DNA of 64,000 nt from Ostrinia nubilalis (GCF_963855985.1 NC_087098.1:11118501-11182500); one strand, 5' to 3'; positions 10,621 through 23,999 are shown, counted from the first letter of the stretch. Made by a program: numbers and translations. Notes: generated by a model not told the origin, from the sequence alone.

Positions 10621-11670
10621 CAGTATATTATGTGTACATACATGGAGGTGTACCTCCACAATATCTAGAGATCATAGTGAGCGTACATTTTACCTTTCAA
10701 GTCTCTTACTTTAAAAACCGAGGACTGCAATACAGACCAACCCCCTTTTTAACTCCCATAAGGGTTGAATTTTGCAAAATTTCGTCTTAGTGACTACCTA
10801 CGTTCTAATAGGAGGTGTATTCCACTTTGATCACCTGGCTTTGATCAGCCAGTGAGACTTGTAGTTTCTGAGACTTCGTGATGAGTGAGTGAGTCACTTA
10901 GTCATTCGTTTACCTTTCTTTCTACTAAAATTATACGTAACTATAATAATTATCATTAAAATCAAATAAGTAAGTACCTACCAACCTAAGTAAAAATAAA
11001 GACCCTACCAAAAAACTAACAAATTACATACAGAAAATAAAAACGAAGTAATTCTTATCCTATTTAACTACAATCGCCCACGCGCCCATCCCATTTGTCC
11101 GCCGCTGAACCGTACCCTAATATTCATCTCGGTAGATGGCGGCACATAGTAAGAATTTGCAAGGAAGTTTGTAAAAAGTCACTAATTAACACTTTGACTT
11201 GCTCGTTTAAACACAGTGAATGATTCAAATAGGTACATACAGTGAATGGTTCAATTACATAAAATATCTTTATTTATTAAATTTTCAATATTATTTACGA
11301 ACAGCGCTATTCGTAGTACATGTAATCTTTAGTTACTAATTTACTAATGATGTCGATAGATGGCGTTTGACAGCTTTGCCTTCATGAATATTCACGTACC
11401 TCAACAATTTTTGTCAGGCGCAAGAAGATTTTAAGCAATGACGATAGATGGCGCTTTTCCACGTCTTATGAAAATCCCAAATATTTTACGGGACCCTAAT
11501 GTTTTCCAAAATAAAATTTAGCCTATGTTACTCGTGAGTTATGTAGCTTTCGAATGGTAAAAGAATTTTTAAAATCGGTCCAGTAGTTTTTGAGCCTATC
11601 CATTACAACTAAACAAACAAACAAACAAACAAAGTTTTCCTCTTTATAATATTAGTGTAGATAGTGTAGA

Positions 11671-12570
11671 TAATTGCTCAATTTTTTTTACGGCTGGACT
11701 GACCACGTTGAATTGCTATTGAAGAAGAATAAGGTTAATATAATAAAGAATAATTTTCAAAAAAAGAATAAGGTTGATGCAAAAATATAGGTAACGAGTA
11801 ATTCTTCAATGAAAGAGAGGCGCAAAGTATGAGAACTAGTATGAGAACTATTTCATGGCTAAAAGAAAGAAAAGTAATACAGTTCTTTGATTAAATTGCA
11901 TGCAAATATTCGCTTAAGTTTATGTAGCCTGTACTAAAATGGATTGCACTTATAATTAATTCAAAACTGACTAATAATTCAAATAAATTTTAACTATCAA
12001 GCTACTATCGTAAAATAAATTATTTTGCTACTGCTACATTCCATGAAATCCACAGACTTAGTATAACAATCAGAATAATAACTTAGAATACCATCGAGTC
12101 GTTCCATAGATTCTTTTGTCTTCATTAAGCTTAAGATATTTACATTTTATACAACTACCGTTATATCGATGCTTTACAGAAAACATTCACCTATTTCCTA
12201 ATGAACAATAAACGTCGTTATTGATTGGTGTTATATTATTTTAGAATAGAACGCCGATTCTCAAAGTGTAGTTTTTTGCACTGTTCTCGTGAAGTTCAAA
12301 AATGGATCGAAGCGTTACTATACTAAAATATGAATTAAAAAGAGGTCCTAATATTTATCCTTGCGGCACGCCTTAAACGCCTTAATTAATTTGTTACTAA
12401 AAACTTTTCATTTTCCATCTTTAAGTGCACAACCAATAAAAAAGAATAGATACTTATTCGATCTAGCTAGAGGTTCGAATCCTTTTGGCTAGCGCAGCTT
12501 GAGGAATGTAGACCAAATCCTCCATTTACTTCTGGTAAGTTGGAGAGGAGATAGTTCTAATTTACATCAT
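11671..12570. other. Non-coding, nothing recognised
   Basis: AT-rich sequence. No supported gene or repeat. Confidence 0.4.
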
Positions 12571-13140
12571 TTAGAATAGAATAGAATAGAAAACTTTTTA
12601 TTTGCAAGAAATTTAGTCATCTTAGTGTGTTTCTTTAGGAGATCGAATCAGAAATGAGGAGATCCGTAAACGGACTAAAGTCGCAGACATAGCCCGACGG
12701 ATTAACAAGCTGAAGTGGCAATGGGCAGGGCAGAACTGACGGCCGATGGGGCAGCAAGGTTCTGGAGTGGAGGCCGCGTACCGGAAAATGCAGCGTGGGA
12801 CGTCCACCTACAAGGTGGACCGACGACATCATAGAGGTAGCGGGAAAGCGCTGGACGCTGGCCGCTACCAACTGGGTAACATGGAAAGCATTGGGGGAGG
12901 CCTATGTTCAGCAGTAGACGTCCTATGGCTGAGATGATGATGATGATGAGTCATCTTAGTCTCTACTTCCTGCAACAATAATGATGAGAGTAAGGCAGTT
13001 CCTCATTGAGAACCGATGTATAGTCCTCAAATTCAGCGGAATCAGTCTTAAGGGTAATAAATAGCTGGAGAAGTATTCGGCGAGCGTTCCGAATACCTCG
13101 GATGTTTAGCTCGGGCCGACACGGCACTCCCGCGCAAGTA
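12571..13140 (-). mobile_element. LINE 3' end with (AGAAT)n tail, interrupted
   Basis: The + strand starts with AGAATAGAATAGAATAGAAAACTTTTTATTTGC, which on the minus strand is a LINE-like 3' end with an (ATTCT)n tail. The body resumes after the RTE insertion at 12627-12948 and continues to about 13140. The minus strand of 12970-13110 has a fairly long run without stops, but I cannot assign a clade. Confidence 0.45.
12627..12948 (+). pseudogene. RTE-type LINE 3' fragment with perfect target duplication
   Basis: The frame reads DRIRNEEIRKRTKVADIARRI...KLKWQWAG, then loses frame after a small deletion, then shows the PTRWTDD-like and GEAYVQQ-like segments in other frames, and ends in (GAT)n (12932-12948). 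It is a 5'-truncated relative of the LINE at 9791-10620. AGTCATCTTAGT flanks it at both sides (12615-12626 and 12949-12960), a perfect 12-bp target duplication, so the truncated copy is an original insertion event. Confidence 0.9.
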
Positions 13141-14941
13141 AGTGAAGTTGCGTGTTGCGCTGTCGGATAGACCTATTTTATTGCGGTTTTTGTTCGGACA
13201 AGAATTTAAATTTAAACGAAGGCGCTTACAAAAATGTCGTAAAGTAAAGCGGTTTCCGCAAAGGCTGTATTGTTTTTTCTTCTCGTTTCCCTTCTGGTTA
13301 AATCGCTTGAAATATATTTTAATAATAATAATTTAATTAAATAGCCACGAGTAATATTTTAATTGGAAAAAAATATCTTTAATAGATCCTTAGCCTGAAA
13401 ATCTACACACATAAAAAATATGGTTTATTGTCTTCAATTAAACTAATAAAACATAATCGAGATGATATAAAAATCTTCTTGTCCTATAATCTGATATCCA
13501 AAAAGCACGTATTTTTAAACCAATAGACGCTGTCTTCTTTAATTATTTTCCTCCTCACCCAACACGATACATTTTGAACTTGTAGCGTTGTAAAACATTC
13601 CAAATAAAGTGGCGAGGAAGCGGCCATCAATCGTACTACATATCCCGAAACTTCACCCCGAAACACTTCAATCTATTTTTAAATTTTGTTTCTATCCTGT
13701 TGTCCAAATTTCAGTCACGTAGTGTACTGACGGTAACATCTGCCAGAGAGCTGTTTTAAACTGATATGTAGGTGAAACCACGAAATGTTGGGCGTTTTTA
13801 TAGAAACGCTTTATTGTTTTTGGCACTCTACACGGAGGGGACGTTTCGAAGACATTGTGTAAGACAGGTTAAGATTCACCAGTACACCGAAGTAATTGAA
13901 AAGAAACCCAAAAGGTGTACTTACCTACCTAGTTAAAATAGATCCTATGTACTTACCTAGTATGTATTTACTTTACTTTTACTATCTGTGATCTGGTAAA
14001 ACCGTTTGATAGATTTGATGCAAAGGCGTTGTTACCATTCACCTAGAAAATCAACTATGTATTACATACTAGGTAATCTAAATAGTTTAAAAGTTGGTCC
14101 CACGACGCGTTTTACTCGCGCGTTTCAAATCACACGATAGGAGATTATAGCTAGAGGGTCATAGGCATGCATCCAAAAAGTTGAATCACATATTAACACA
14201 GAGTATCGCTCATACTCGTAATAGTTTCCTTCACTGTTTTAATTTTTTTCAAACCTTCAATATTCTTTATTGTCTATTCTTTCAATATTGTTCCATTAAT
14301 TAACAGTATACAATAACGGTATGATATCGTGCTTACAAAAGAATTTATTGCGCGTGTACGTAACTCCGTGGGAACTTTAACGGAAATCTGCCATGGAAAT
14401 GACATAATAAGTAACGAGAGCGAGCTTTTTGCTTTCGCGACAATTTGGAGGCATACCTGTTTAAATGCTTAAAGTTAAGTAAGTTCCCGGTCAATTAATT
14501 ACCGGAATAACTTCGATGTATGTGAAAGTTCGGTTAAGGAAACGTTAACGGGGCATGATTAAGCATTTTGGGTTTTTAACCTTTGATCTAATTAATTGCG
14601 ACGTGTTTTGTTAATACATAGAACGTATTTGTAGATCAGTATTATAGCACTTTAAGAAAAAATATACTTCTTTTTTCTCTAAATGGATAAGTAAACTAGA
14701 GTAAAATGAACCCAGAATAACAAAAATGCTTAAATCAATTAAATGAATTACATAGTGTCGTAATCGAATCAAATAACGATGCTTATATCTTTTTACGTAC
14801 CTAAAATAACTTTCTAATTCCGAGGATAGCCCATTAATAAATATACGTATAATAAACGTTGCATTACTTTTCCAAGTAGCAATATCCTAGTATCCTACAC
14901 CCTACACACTGCTTAGAGAAACTGAAAAACAAAACAGTCTC
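13141..14941. other. Non-coding, nothing recognised
   Basis: AT-rich sequence; short ORFs here look like chance frames. Confidence 0.35.
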
Positions 14942-15057
14942 AGTAAAAAAAGACACAGCGACTCTAGAATGCGACACATGTTACTCGTACGACATCGTCT
15001 GACACCCGAAGACTCGCCCGCCTGGAGCGCCGAGACTTCTAAAGTTTCCACTTCTAC
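14942..15057 (+). other. Possible orphan first exon (Inr, ATG, splice donor)
   Basis: TCTCAGTA at 14938-14945 fits an insect initiator, an ATG at 14969 opens 29 codons of GC-richer sequence (MRHMLLVRHRLTPEDSPAWS...), and a consensus donor GTGAGT begins at 15058. Unspliced, the frame stops at TGA 15059-15061. No next exon was recognised and no homology is known to me. The combination may be chance; it is listed because base composition changes at the same edges. Confidence 0.25.
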
Positions 15058-15202
15058 GTGAGTGTATAGGGACTATCAAATTCAACTGCATTGTTCTATT
15101 GCTGAATTTAAGTACTGTTCTTTAAGCGTGTTCACTTTTCAGCGGCTTGAAATTATGTACCTACAAAGTACGATGTGAGGAAGTTTTGGGATCGTTTGTT
15201 TC

Positions 15203-15353
15203 AGCCAAATGACGTCCACTGCTGGATAAAGGCCTCCCCCAAGGATTTTCACAAAGTGGCCTGCATCCAGGTACTTCCTGCGACCTTCACCTGGTCACAG
15301 GCAGGCCTCCCACTAGGTGGACCGACGATCTAGTGAAGGTTGCGGGAAGTTTT
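15203..15353. mobile_element. Two RTE LINE 3' pieces in inverted arrangement
   Basis: 15203-15290 is the minus-strand 3' end of an RTE-type LINE (CCACTGCTGGATAAAGGCCTCCCCC on +, reading GEAF.QQW on the minus strand). 15300-15353 is a plus-strand piece (PTRWTDDLVKVAG). Joined head to head they show a rearrangement, not a single insertion. Confidence 0.75.
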
Positions 15354-18141
15354 AGGATAACCAAAGACCACAAGCGTCAACGTTTATCACGTCTCAATTA
15401 ATAAGTCAAAAGTATGAAGTCAAGTGTAACATAAAGCAAATCCGTCTTTAGATATCTTGGATCGGTGGCCTCACTGATAAACAACAAACAATGGACGATG
15501 TTCCTATTAAAAGCGTCTTTAAGTGATCATTAAACCCTAACAAAAAGCTAATGGATCAGGTAGACCACCCAAGTAGATGTTACTGTGATCCTGGTATAGC
15601 ACCTCGTAAATCGCGAGGGTTGCTCCTCGTGCCCAAACTAAACGTTTCGCAGAACACACGACATACCGTTCAAAGACATTTTTTGCGAAAACGAAACGTA
15701 GAAGTATTACCTAAGGGGCAGCGTGAATTTTTTCCGCGAACGCTCCGAATTTAAATTCCGTCATTCGCGTGTGGTCTAATGAATGTTTTTTAGATGCGGA
15801 AAACATTTTCTTGTGAAAATAGAAAACTATGGATAAGGCAAAAGTTCGAGACATGCTAAGTAGCGATAGCCTAGTTCTCAACGCTATAACACTTTGCATT
15901 TTATGCAGCGCTGCACTAAAACTATTTACTTTATGTTTTCATGGCGGCCATTGGCTTGAATGTGGGTTTAAGCCCATGCTAAGTAAGTTTTGGTCACGCG
16001 AATATTCCTTCACTGTATAATTTACTGCAAATCTTTTGATCTTTGTTGGCACAAGAGTGTAATATGTTGACGATTAAAACAGTAAGGCAGAATTAATTTT
16101 AACTAGGTTCTGCCCGCGGCTTCAAACGCATTATCATGGTGTTTAGTGTCTATACTACAGCGTACAAAATGGAATATCTAGGTACAGATGTTCGGGTTGT
16201 ATATAATTATAAGTCTAAACAAAAGAATTCGTCGTCCAAAAAGGTTATTATGATTCATCCACTTCTTATTTATAATTTATAAGACTTCTCAAATTAAATT
16301 TTTCATTTCTTAATGTTCGAGAACAGAGTATCATTTTCCACTCGTCGTGTCCATTACCGAATCACATTAAACATGACGTCTTCATTTTCGATAACCTTTT
16401 CTGTGTCATAATCTAACATTTCAAATTAACACAAAATATTTTGCACAGAAAACTTGTTGTGACCAAAATTAAAAGTATTTTGTAATACTTACAAGATAAA
16501 TGCGTTAGATAAACGTTTAACTGGTCACATAACACCCAATTAGTGACGAATTTGTTATTCAAATGCAATGTGAATGACTCGATAAGTATTATAATGGTGC
16601 TTTTAAATCATAGATGAATAAATACGTGAGATAAGAGAAGCATATTTTATTCGGTAGCTAAAGCCGGCATTCGTTATTTTGAGCAATCATTGCTTTTTTA
16701 TTTTAATTTGAGTTCGCGATATACTAGGTTCGACTTTAAATCAAATATAGTCTCATGTTAAAATCCTCATAATCGTGTTACTTGCTGCTATGTCAAAATT
16801 ATAAATGATGTTCAATAAAAGCCGATTCTAATCATAAGTTTAGGATAAATACGCCGTTTTAATAAGGATTAATAGTAGAGACAGACGTCAAAATCGAGTC
16901 AGACTTTAATAAATCGTTCAATAATAAAATAGGTAACTGTAATCCAAATCAATTTTCCTTACCGTCATTATTCAAGTGAAAGTAACAAAGGTTGACGTTA
17001 AAGGTAAAACATTTAAAACTTTTTCAATATTTATAAAGTTGACCTTTCGGCTCGAGTCGAATAAATACCGTAGGTATTCAATGAAATATTTTAATGTTGT
17101 GCCATAAGAGACGTAAATACAGTACCTACACTCGCTTCACAAAAAACTCACTTGCTTAGCCAAAGCAGGAAGGTCCAACAAGGTTGGCTAAGATCTCTTG
17201 AGTGTAGGAAAATACTTGTAATACAGAAATAATTTATGATGATTGTAATACAAGTTTTGTGATCAGCATGTTGGTTATAAAAAGGCATGTATTGAATGTT
17301 TTAAAAACATGACGACTTCAAATTAGCTATATTAGCATTAAATCTGTGAGCTTTAAAGCTACTGGAATGAAATAGGAAGTTATCTATCAATGTTCTTAAT
17401 TATTTAAAACATTTACCATATTCAGGGTGTTAATATTTAGGTCTTGTTTTTAAACATTTTAGTTTCTTACATAACAGTTTGATAGAACAAGTTCCTGTCT
17501 TTATGCCATAACGTTACCTATATCCATGGGCCTACTGAATCATGCTGTAGTGTAGCAATACTAAGCACAATATAGCTGGAACAATGAGCCATAAACATGG
17601 GTCGTATCAACGCATAATGCCGTCCTCGATGAAATGAAGCTTTATTTATTTCAATTATGGTTATAACACACATACATTAATGGTACTCCGGTTCATACAC
17701 GACTTGATAAGAATGTGATGTGGTGCAACATATTACGTTGTTTTCTTTTTGGTAATGATATGACAGTGTGATTTATTTGCTGTAATAACAAACTGCTAAG
17801 AATAAAGTTAATCGTGATATCACCTGAGAACATTTTCAGACCCTTTAGGTGTCTCTACAGTAATAATTTCTAAAAAAACCCGTTTCTGTACTGGACGTAA
17901 CGTTAAAGCTACGTAACGTACTTGGTGCTTTGACTACTTTCGTAATCAAAATACATACTTTAATCCTTAAGATTTGACCCCTATGCAAGATATGTAGGTA
18001 GAGCTATCCGACTATAATTATTTTATAAAATCAGGAATTAAAGAAAGCTTGTATTAACTACTGTTCTCTGTAATCAGAACCGTTAAAGTAGGCAATACTG
18101 CCAAAACGATATTGATCTCTTTATTATAATATGGACCCAAT
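15354..18141. other. Non-coding; faint Helitron-like relic at 16105-16135
   Basis: ACTAGGTTCTGCCCGCGGCTTC at about 16104 is a decayed copy of the Helitron-like terminus seen elsewhere (minus strand). Nothing else recognised in this stretch. Confidence 0.35.
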
Positions 18142-18330
18142 GTCAAAGTCAAAGTCAAAGTCAAAATTTCTTTATTTGTTTGGACTAATAAATAGTTCTT
18201 ACAAATCGTCATTTTGCTCTTAAGGAGCCTCTACATGTCTCATAATCTTTTTACCCTACCAGCGCCCCAATACATTATTAAAGCCATCCCGTAGCAATAA
18301 ACAAAACATTTTTGAATTATTCCTCCGTAC
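18142..18330 (-). mobile_element. LINE 3' end with (TTTGAC)n tail
   Basis: On the minus strand the segment runs ...CGATTTGTAAGAACTATTTATTAGTCC-AAACAAATAAAG and ends in four TTTGAC units. A related fragment (AGTTCTTACAAATCGTCAAATA) is at about 52515-52570. No coding part of the LINE is recognised. Confidence 0.6.
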
Positions 18331-20563
18331 CGTCCCTTGTCACGGAAGCGTTCAATTATTAATATCACGGGAGGTGCGCTAAGGCAGTTGTAACATGAAT
18401 AATAAAATGCTAGAATACACAGTGAAACAGTAAGAAACTGCAAGGTGCACAATGGAGGTATAAAGGGTATCTTTATGCGCGTTGACAATGTGCATTGTGC
18501 CTAAGCGAGCAGTTTTAATATTCTCAGTCTAGATAGGAGTCATCTCAGCCAGTTTGCACTACAAGACTCTTTATGTATTAACGGGTACTTACCTCGTAGC
18601 TCGAAACGGGTGCAGTGTTTTTGTTAGGACGATCTGAAATGAATGAAAATACAATTGTTAGCTTTCAGGATAGTATAAAACGTTTTTAATATAAACAAAT
18701 CCATGAATTATCTGTAACAAATTAAAACTTAAAAAGGATCAAGTACCTAATTGCTTTCAATATCTTCAAAATTTTAAACATCTAAAACATTTACCACATT
18801 ACTAAACTGAACTCGTGCGGCTAAGTGATAAGTGAAATAATCATTGAGATAAAAAGTGTATCAAAGGGTTTTGAAATTTTTTAAAATAACATGAATCATC
18901 TAAAATAAACTTTTACCTAAGACAGATTCAGAATAAGTACTGAAGTACTAAAGTTCAAAAGTCGATTCGAATTAAACCAATAAAATCACACACTAACATT
19001 ATCAAAATGCTGAACAAACAAGCATCAAACTTTATTTTCATAGGGCCATCCATTTATAATAACAGCACTATGGCGGTGTATTATCTCCAACTGTATTTGA
19101 ATTCCTTAATGCACCCGTCTAGGGCTGAAGTTGCGTGTTTGCTAGTGATGGGAAAAGTCCTTTTATTTGGTATGAAACGCAGCACGATATTCGTGATTTA
19201 TATTATAAAGCAAACTGAAATTCAAAAGCTTTCGTAGAGCTTTACCAAGCTTAAAGATTTAAAGCTCTACTAAGAAAAAAATATTTTAGTAATCATGAAG
19301 CTTCAGCTAGACGTTGCTAATACCTAGCCAGATTGTTGTTCGATAAATCAGAAATAACAGACATTAAATTGCCAGGTATAGTACACACACAGTATTTACA
19401 GTTTTTTTTATTTGACAACTACTGCAATACTATGTATCTATCATGTGTGTGAAAATAATTTTAATTTGTTAACAACGATTGTGCGAAGACTTCAATTAAC
19501 GCATGATTGCACATCTTAATGATGAAATTACATAACTTTCCGTACCAATACCACTTGCATTCCGAGCACATCCCTAACATTAACATATGAATGTGATTCG
19601 CGGCACATCTCACTACGTTTATGTTAACGACTTCTTACTCATTTGAAACGTCACCAATGTTTATGATAAACAAGACCGTGGAACAATAAACTTGCAGCGT
19701 AGGTGTATTACTATCTAGTTCCTTTACCCCTTAAATCAAAGCAATAGAGTTGAAGTTTGAATGATTTTATGATAATAGTTGATGCTCTTTTATCGCATCT
19801 TCACAGTGAATCAGCTATTTCAAACTAATTAAAGATAAACAACGCTTGATGCGTGCCCATCTCAGTAAGTTTGGGGCCTCCGAACATCTGATAAAGCTTT
19901 GGAGTTCCGTGGATAGACAGCATTATCAATTGAATATATCTGATACTAGTCTTCATTGATGATAACAGTATATTGCTTTGAATTTATAATTTAAATTATT
20001 ATGAAAATAAAAAGTTATGAGTATAAACAAAATACTGAGGTCTTAGCCCTGCAGTCAGATTTTAAAAGAGGAATTTAAAGTTAGCATTCAATAAAATGTC
20101 GAAATGTTTATATTTGGCAATTTACTTACTTCGCCCAAAGTGCAAACATCAAAAAACATTCTGCCGACTTTTCAATTAAGAATCAATTTTACGATTAAAC
20201 GCTTACAAAAATTAAATAAACAGCCGAAACCCCAGCGGAACCTTCTGTCCGTCCAATAAGAACGGTTTTTTAATAAATTAAGTGCAGGCTAAATTAACTC
20301 TTCGACGGTGACGGGCGACGACAGGCAGACAAGTGACGTGGCCAGCCATTACTTGGAGGTCACTGGCCCTTCAGGTGAGGCCAAAGTCATTCTGACCTCC
20401 TAATTGTATCGTAAGGGTTAAATTAGAGAAGATCTCTCTAAACTAAAACAAATGACTGTCTATGAAAATCGCAAAGGCGCCTGGACGAAATTTAAATGGC
20501 GCGTGAAAACAATTGACAGTCAAAACAAAACTGTAAGCACTGGCACAACAAAAAGAACAATAA
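18331..20563. other. Non-coding, nothing recognised
   Basis: AT-rich; the small frames here lack any recognisable domain. Confidence 0.35.
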
Positions 20564-20681
20564 AGCTGAGTTGCACTACCTAAGTTTGACCGTAACTATA
20601 ACGATAACCAGCGTATTTTGTATGGAGTTTGACAGATTTTTGACGTTTGTTAAAGTCAAAGTAAGATGGTGCAACCCAGCC
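20564..20681 (+). mobile_element. 118-bp MITE, complete copy
   Basis: Same family and length as 6706-6823: begins AGCTGAGTTGCACTACC, ends GATGGTGCAACCCAGCC, and is flanked by TAA on both sides. Confidence 0.85.
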
Positions 20682-23110
20682 TAAAACGTCAATTTATTAA
20701 AAATAAACTTACTTCGATCGAATAATGCAATAATACAAAGGCAACGTTAAGATTCAATCTTCGAGAATAAAATTGGTCGTTGAATTAAAAATGTGCTTCA
20801 AACAATATTTTTATCCAAGAACTAATTATTGAGTGTAAGATATACTTGATTATTTTCTTGACAAACCCGGCTTTCAGATAAGTCATTAATGCCGGTCATC
20901 CATTACCTTTATCTGTTGAGTTTAGATATGACATGTCTGTTAAGATGAAATTTCATCCGACCCTACTAAAACCGATATTAGGACAACTTGGGCAAGAGTG
21001 GGTAAATTAAATTTAGATTCTTGTCCTGTTTTCATTTGTCAAGCACCCTTATAATAAGCATTTAGAACAGAGTAACTAGTGGAGACACTTTAGGTGTTTA
21101 TTTTCGAACAAAAAAATTTTCAAACTTACAACATTCTAAGACATTGAATGAACCTAAGAATGCCTATGAATGAACTTAGTAAAAAGTGTTATTTAGTTAT
21201 TTGCATAATTTTATGGTTGCTGGTTAATCAATCTTATAGCCGAAAGACATTAAGTCTGCTTTATGTACACTGCTCTATGTGCATATCAAGTTTGAAATAA
21301 ATAAATAAATAAATAGTCAAAAGTTATTATTGGATGGTTTACACCCTGAGACTGAGATAAAAAGATTTTTTTTCAAAGGTGTAGAGATCACATCAAATTA
21401 ATCAACAAGAGCAATGATAATAAAGGCGATTGTTACAGTCCAATCTCCGGTCATGAGTTTTGAAAACCACCTTTGACTGAAAGATGTAGTTAAAAACACC
21501 TGACTGATTTTGACAAAATGTTCATGACTACGGGCATCGGTCAAAAAAACCACTTCATACTAAAAAAAATATACATTTTCAAGAAATAGTTAATACCATC
21601 TACCGACTCTACAGCTTTCTGTGTGACTATTAACATGTTAGTTTAATAAAAGGGGCCCGTATCCATAGACAGACCGCAGATAGCATCAAACACATAAACA
21701 CGAATAAAACCTCACGCCAATTGGCTACCCTTTCATACAATCCATGGTTATTGGAAGCCCTTGATACGAACCCAAACAGAAATGAGCCAGTTTAATTGAA
21801 TTTAAGTGTCCTCGAATGAAAGGGTGGCAAGAATTTAAGTAAAGTAACGTTAGCAAAATATTTTGTGAATTGTCGTCATGGTGTATAAATTGCTACTTTA
21901 GGGGCTGAGGAATACTTATGAAAAGAACTTACTTACATCGTTACTTAGCAAAATCAACCCAGCAACCTTTGATTCTTCACAGTTAAATGAAGAGCTGGTT
22001 TCTTCTCTTTGTCAATAGTTATCTGGAACAGTCAGATTTTTTTTTACTTCCAAGGACGCTAATTTTCTTTACATGCTAATTTGTCGATTTATCCATTTAA
22101 TAATTTGTTGTTTATTTGAATTTAGATAGTTTTTTATGTTAAAGACAAGGCAGGTATTTGACCGCAATCGCACCTGGTGTTAAGACAAGTGAGATACAGT
22201 CGAGGATGGTACATATCTGCCCTGTAAGTGCCTATTCATTTATTATTTGCATAAAATCTTATGGAAGCATTGTCAGTCAGTCTATTACTTTGTGTATAGA
22301 TATAGGATGTCATTTCCTAATTATAGAGCACACTTTGTCTGCACTCTGTACTTTACTGACATATCTCTCAAAGGTTACAATCTCAACTTTTTAAAGCCAA
22401 TTACAAGCAAGAAATAAATTGCCTGTAATGATATGCCAGGTTATTACACGATTTTAATACCGAATAATTGAAATCCGTAAGGCTGTCGTTACGTTTTTCC
22501 TTTCAAGGTATTCATAACTATTAAGTGTAATTAATATTTCAATTTTATTATATTATCATTGATATGCATCATCATTGCCGATCAACTTCATAAAACGGTC
22601 GATTTAATCAACTATTTTAAGACAGACATTCTTTTAAAGTATTTGTAATTTATCTTCGCTTATACATCAGTATTGAACATTAGTTCTACTTGAATCATCA
22701 AAAGTTAGTGTTGTCCGATTTATAATAATAAAAACTCGAATTGTTTAATGACCATAAAGTAAGTTTATGTCTCAGATGGCATAGAGAAGCAAAAGAAAGA
22801 ACGGTTTAATGTTTTATGTTCTCAATAGAGAACAAATAAAGTTCATACAAAACCAATCACTAGTACAGTTAATACATTGATATGCATCGTACATTGGCAC
22901 TAGTAAATCCATACTTCATGTAGAACAAGTTCTGTTTGGAACTGGCCAACACATCATAAACCAACAGATACTTTGGAGTCGAGAGGCATCTATCTTACGA
23001 TATGTATCGGTGAGAAATGGTAATAGCCTTTTAAGAATAATTAGCATCTTATTTCGTTAGGTGCGGCCTGTACTATCCACAGCCCAAATGTAACATCCAG
23101 TAAAATATAC
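20682..23110. other. Non-coding; LINE-like tail at 21260-21317
   Basis: CATATCAAGTTTGAAATAAATAAATAAATAAATAG near 21283-21317 is an (AAAT)n tail typical of non-LTR retrotransposons on the + strand. Nothing else recognised. Confidence 0.4.
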
Positions 23111-23190
23111 ATGTATACCTCTATTTTGCAACAACATATAAATTGTAATGTGACATGCAATAAACGTTTTTGAATTTGAATTTGAAAAAA
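23111..23190 (+). mobile_element. LINE 3' end with (TTTGAA)n tail, copy 1
   Basis: Reads TATTTTGCAACAACATATAA...AATAAACGTTTTTGAATTTGAATTTGAA. Almost identical to 52269-52344 over about 75 bp. The AATAAA and hexamer tail mark a non-LTR 3' end; no coding part is left. Confidence 0.7.
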
Positions 23191-23999
23191 ATACTTGAAG
23201 CTTTAGTAATGTGTCATAATTTATTAATGGCAGAAAGCAAACTGTATTTGGAATAAAGAAAACATTTTGTACATACATATTAACTAAGACAATTAATGAA
23301 ACTACTCGTCTACATTAAAAAAAGTTAGATGACAAAATTAATTGTTTACAAATCATAGAAAGTAAGTTTACTAATAATTATGTAAATAAGGCTTTTTTAC
23401 CACCTGCCAATGAAGTTACGGGTAGCATGATGAAATCTGAGTCGTTAGTCTGACAGCTTTTGGTTTCATACGTCTCGAATAGTAGATCTGATCAATGAAG
23501 TTAACGGATGAAGTTAATTTTTTGTCAAATAGCGGTATGTTTCGTGAAGTTTCTGTTTTTTTTTTTTAGAAGTTATCTGACAATAGCCCTTAGGGCTCGC
23601 GCGCACGGATGACGCGCGAGTCCTCAGTGGCTAGTGCGTACACTACTGGCTGTTCTCTCTGACCTGTGGTCTTACTATCATGTGGATGGAATCGTTTATT
23701 AATATGAACTCGGTCAGGAGCGAGGCGTCCCGCCGAGTAACAATCAATTTATTGTACTAGAGGAGACAAATTGCGTGTGTGCCGGTGTCCCACACCGCGA
23801 TATAGATTGCTATCTCTTTATTAGTGTCCCGGGTCATTTTTTACGACTAATGTGGCCCTTGGTGTGGGTGGGAGTTATTATGTTCCTTCAGTAACACTCG
23901 TTAAATATTACGGCGAGAAAATTTTGTTAAACAATCAAAGTTAATAAGTAAATAAAAACAAAGATAATTAACTATACTAACTATTTTCACCATAGAGTT
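23191..23999. other. GC-rich non-repetitive island at 23590-23890
   Basis: Against the AT-rich background 23590-23890 is GC-richer, contains the perfect stem CTCGCGCG...CGCGCGAG (23598-23622) and no repeat that I know. It could be a promoter, enhancer or untranslated exon of a gene outside the window. Confidence 0.25.

Larger units (their letters stand above)
9568..11670 (-). mobile_element. Helitron-like non-autonomous element (interrupted)
   Basis: On the minus strand the element opens near 11670 with CTAATATTATAAAGAGG, then a (TTTG)n microsatellite (11608-11632), then ACCGATTTT, and closes at 9568 with TACGAAGTCGCGGGCGGCCGCTAGT. The same order (CTAATATTATAAA, microsatellite, ACCGATTTT, CGCGGGC, CTAGT) is seen at 61092-61351. 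A CTAG terminus followed by T fits Helitron-type insertion. An RTE LINE is inserted at 9791-10620. Segments at 9650-9750 and 10675-10790 resemble each other, so there is also an internal duplication. Class assignment is an inference. Confidence 0.6.

Noticed and set aside
12746..12937. 63-codon frame over the RTE fragment
   Set aside because: Out of frame with the LINE protein and produced by its frameshift.
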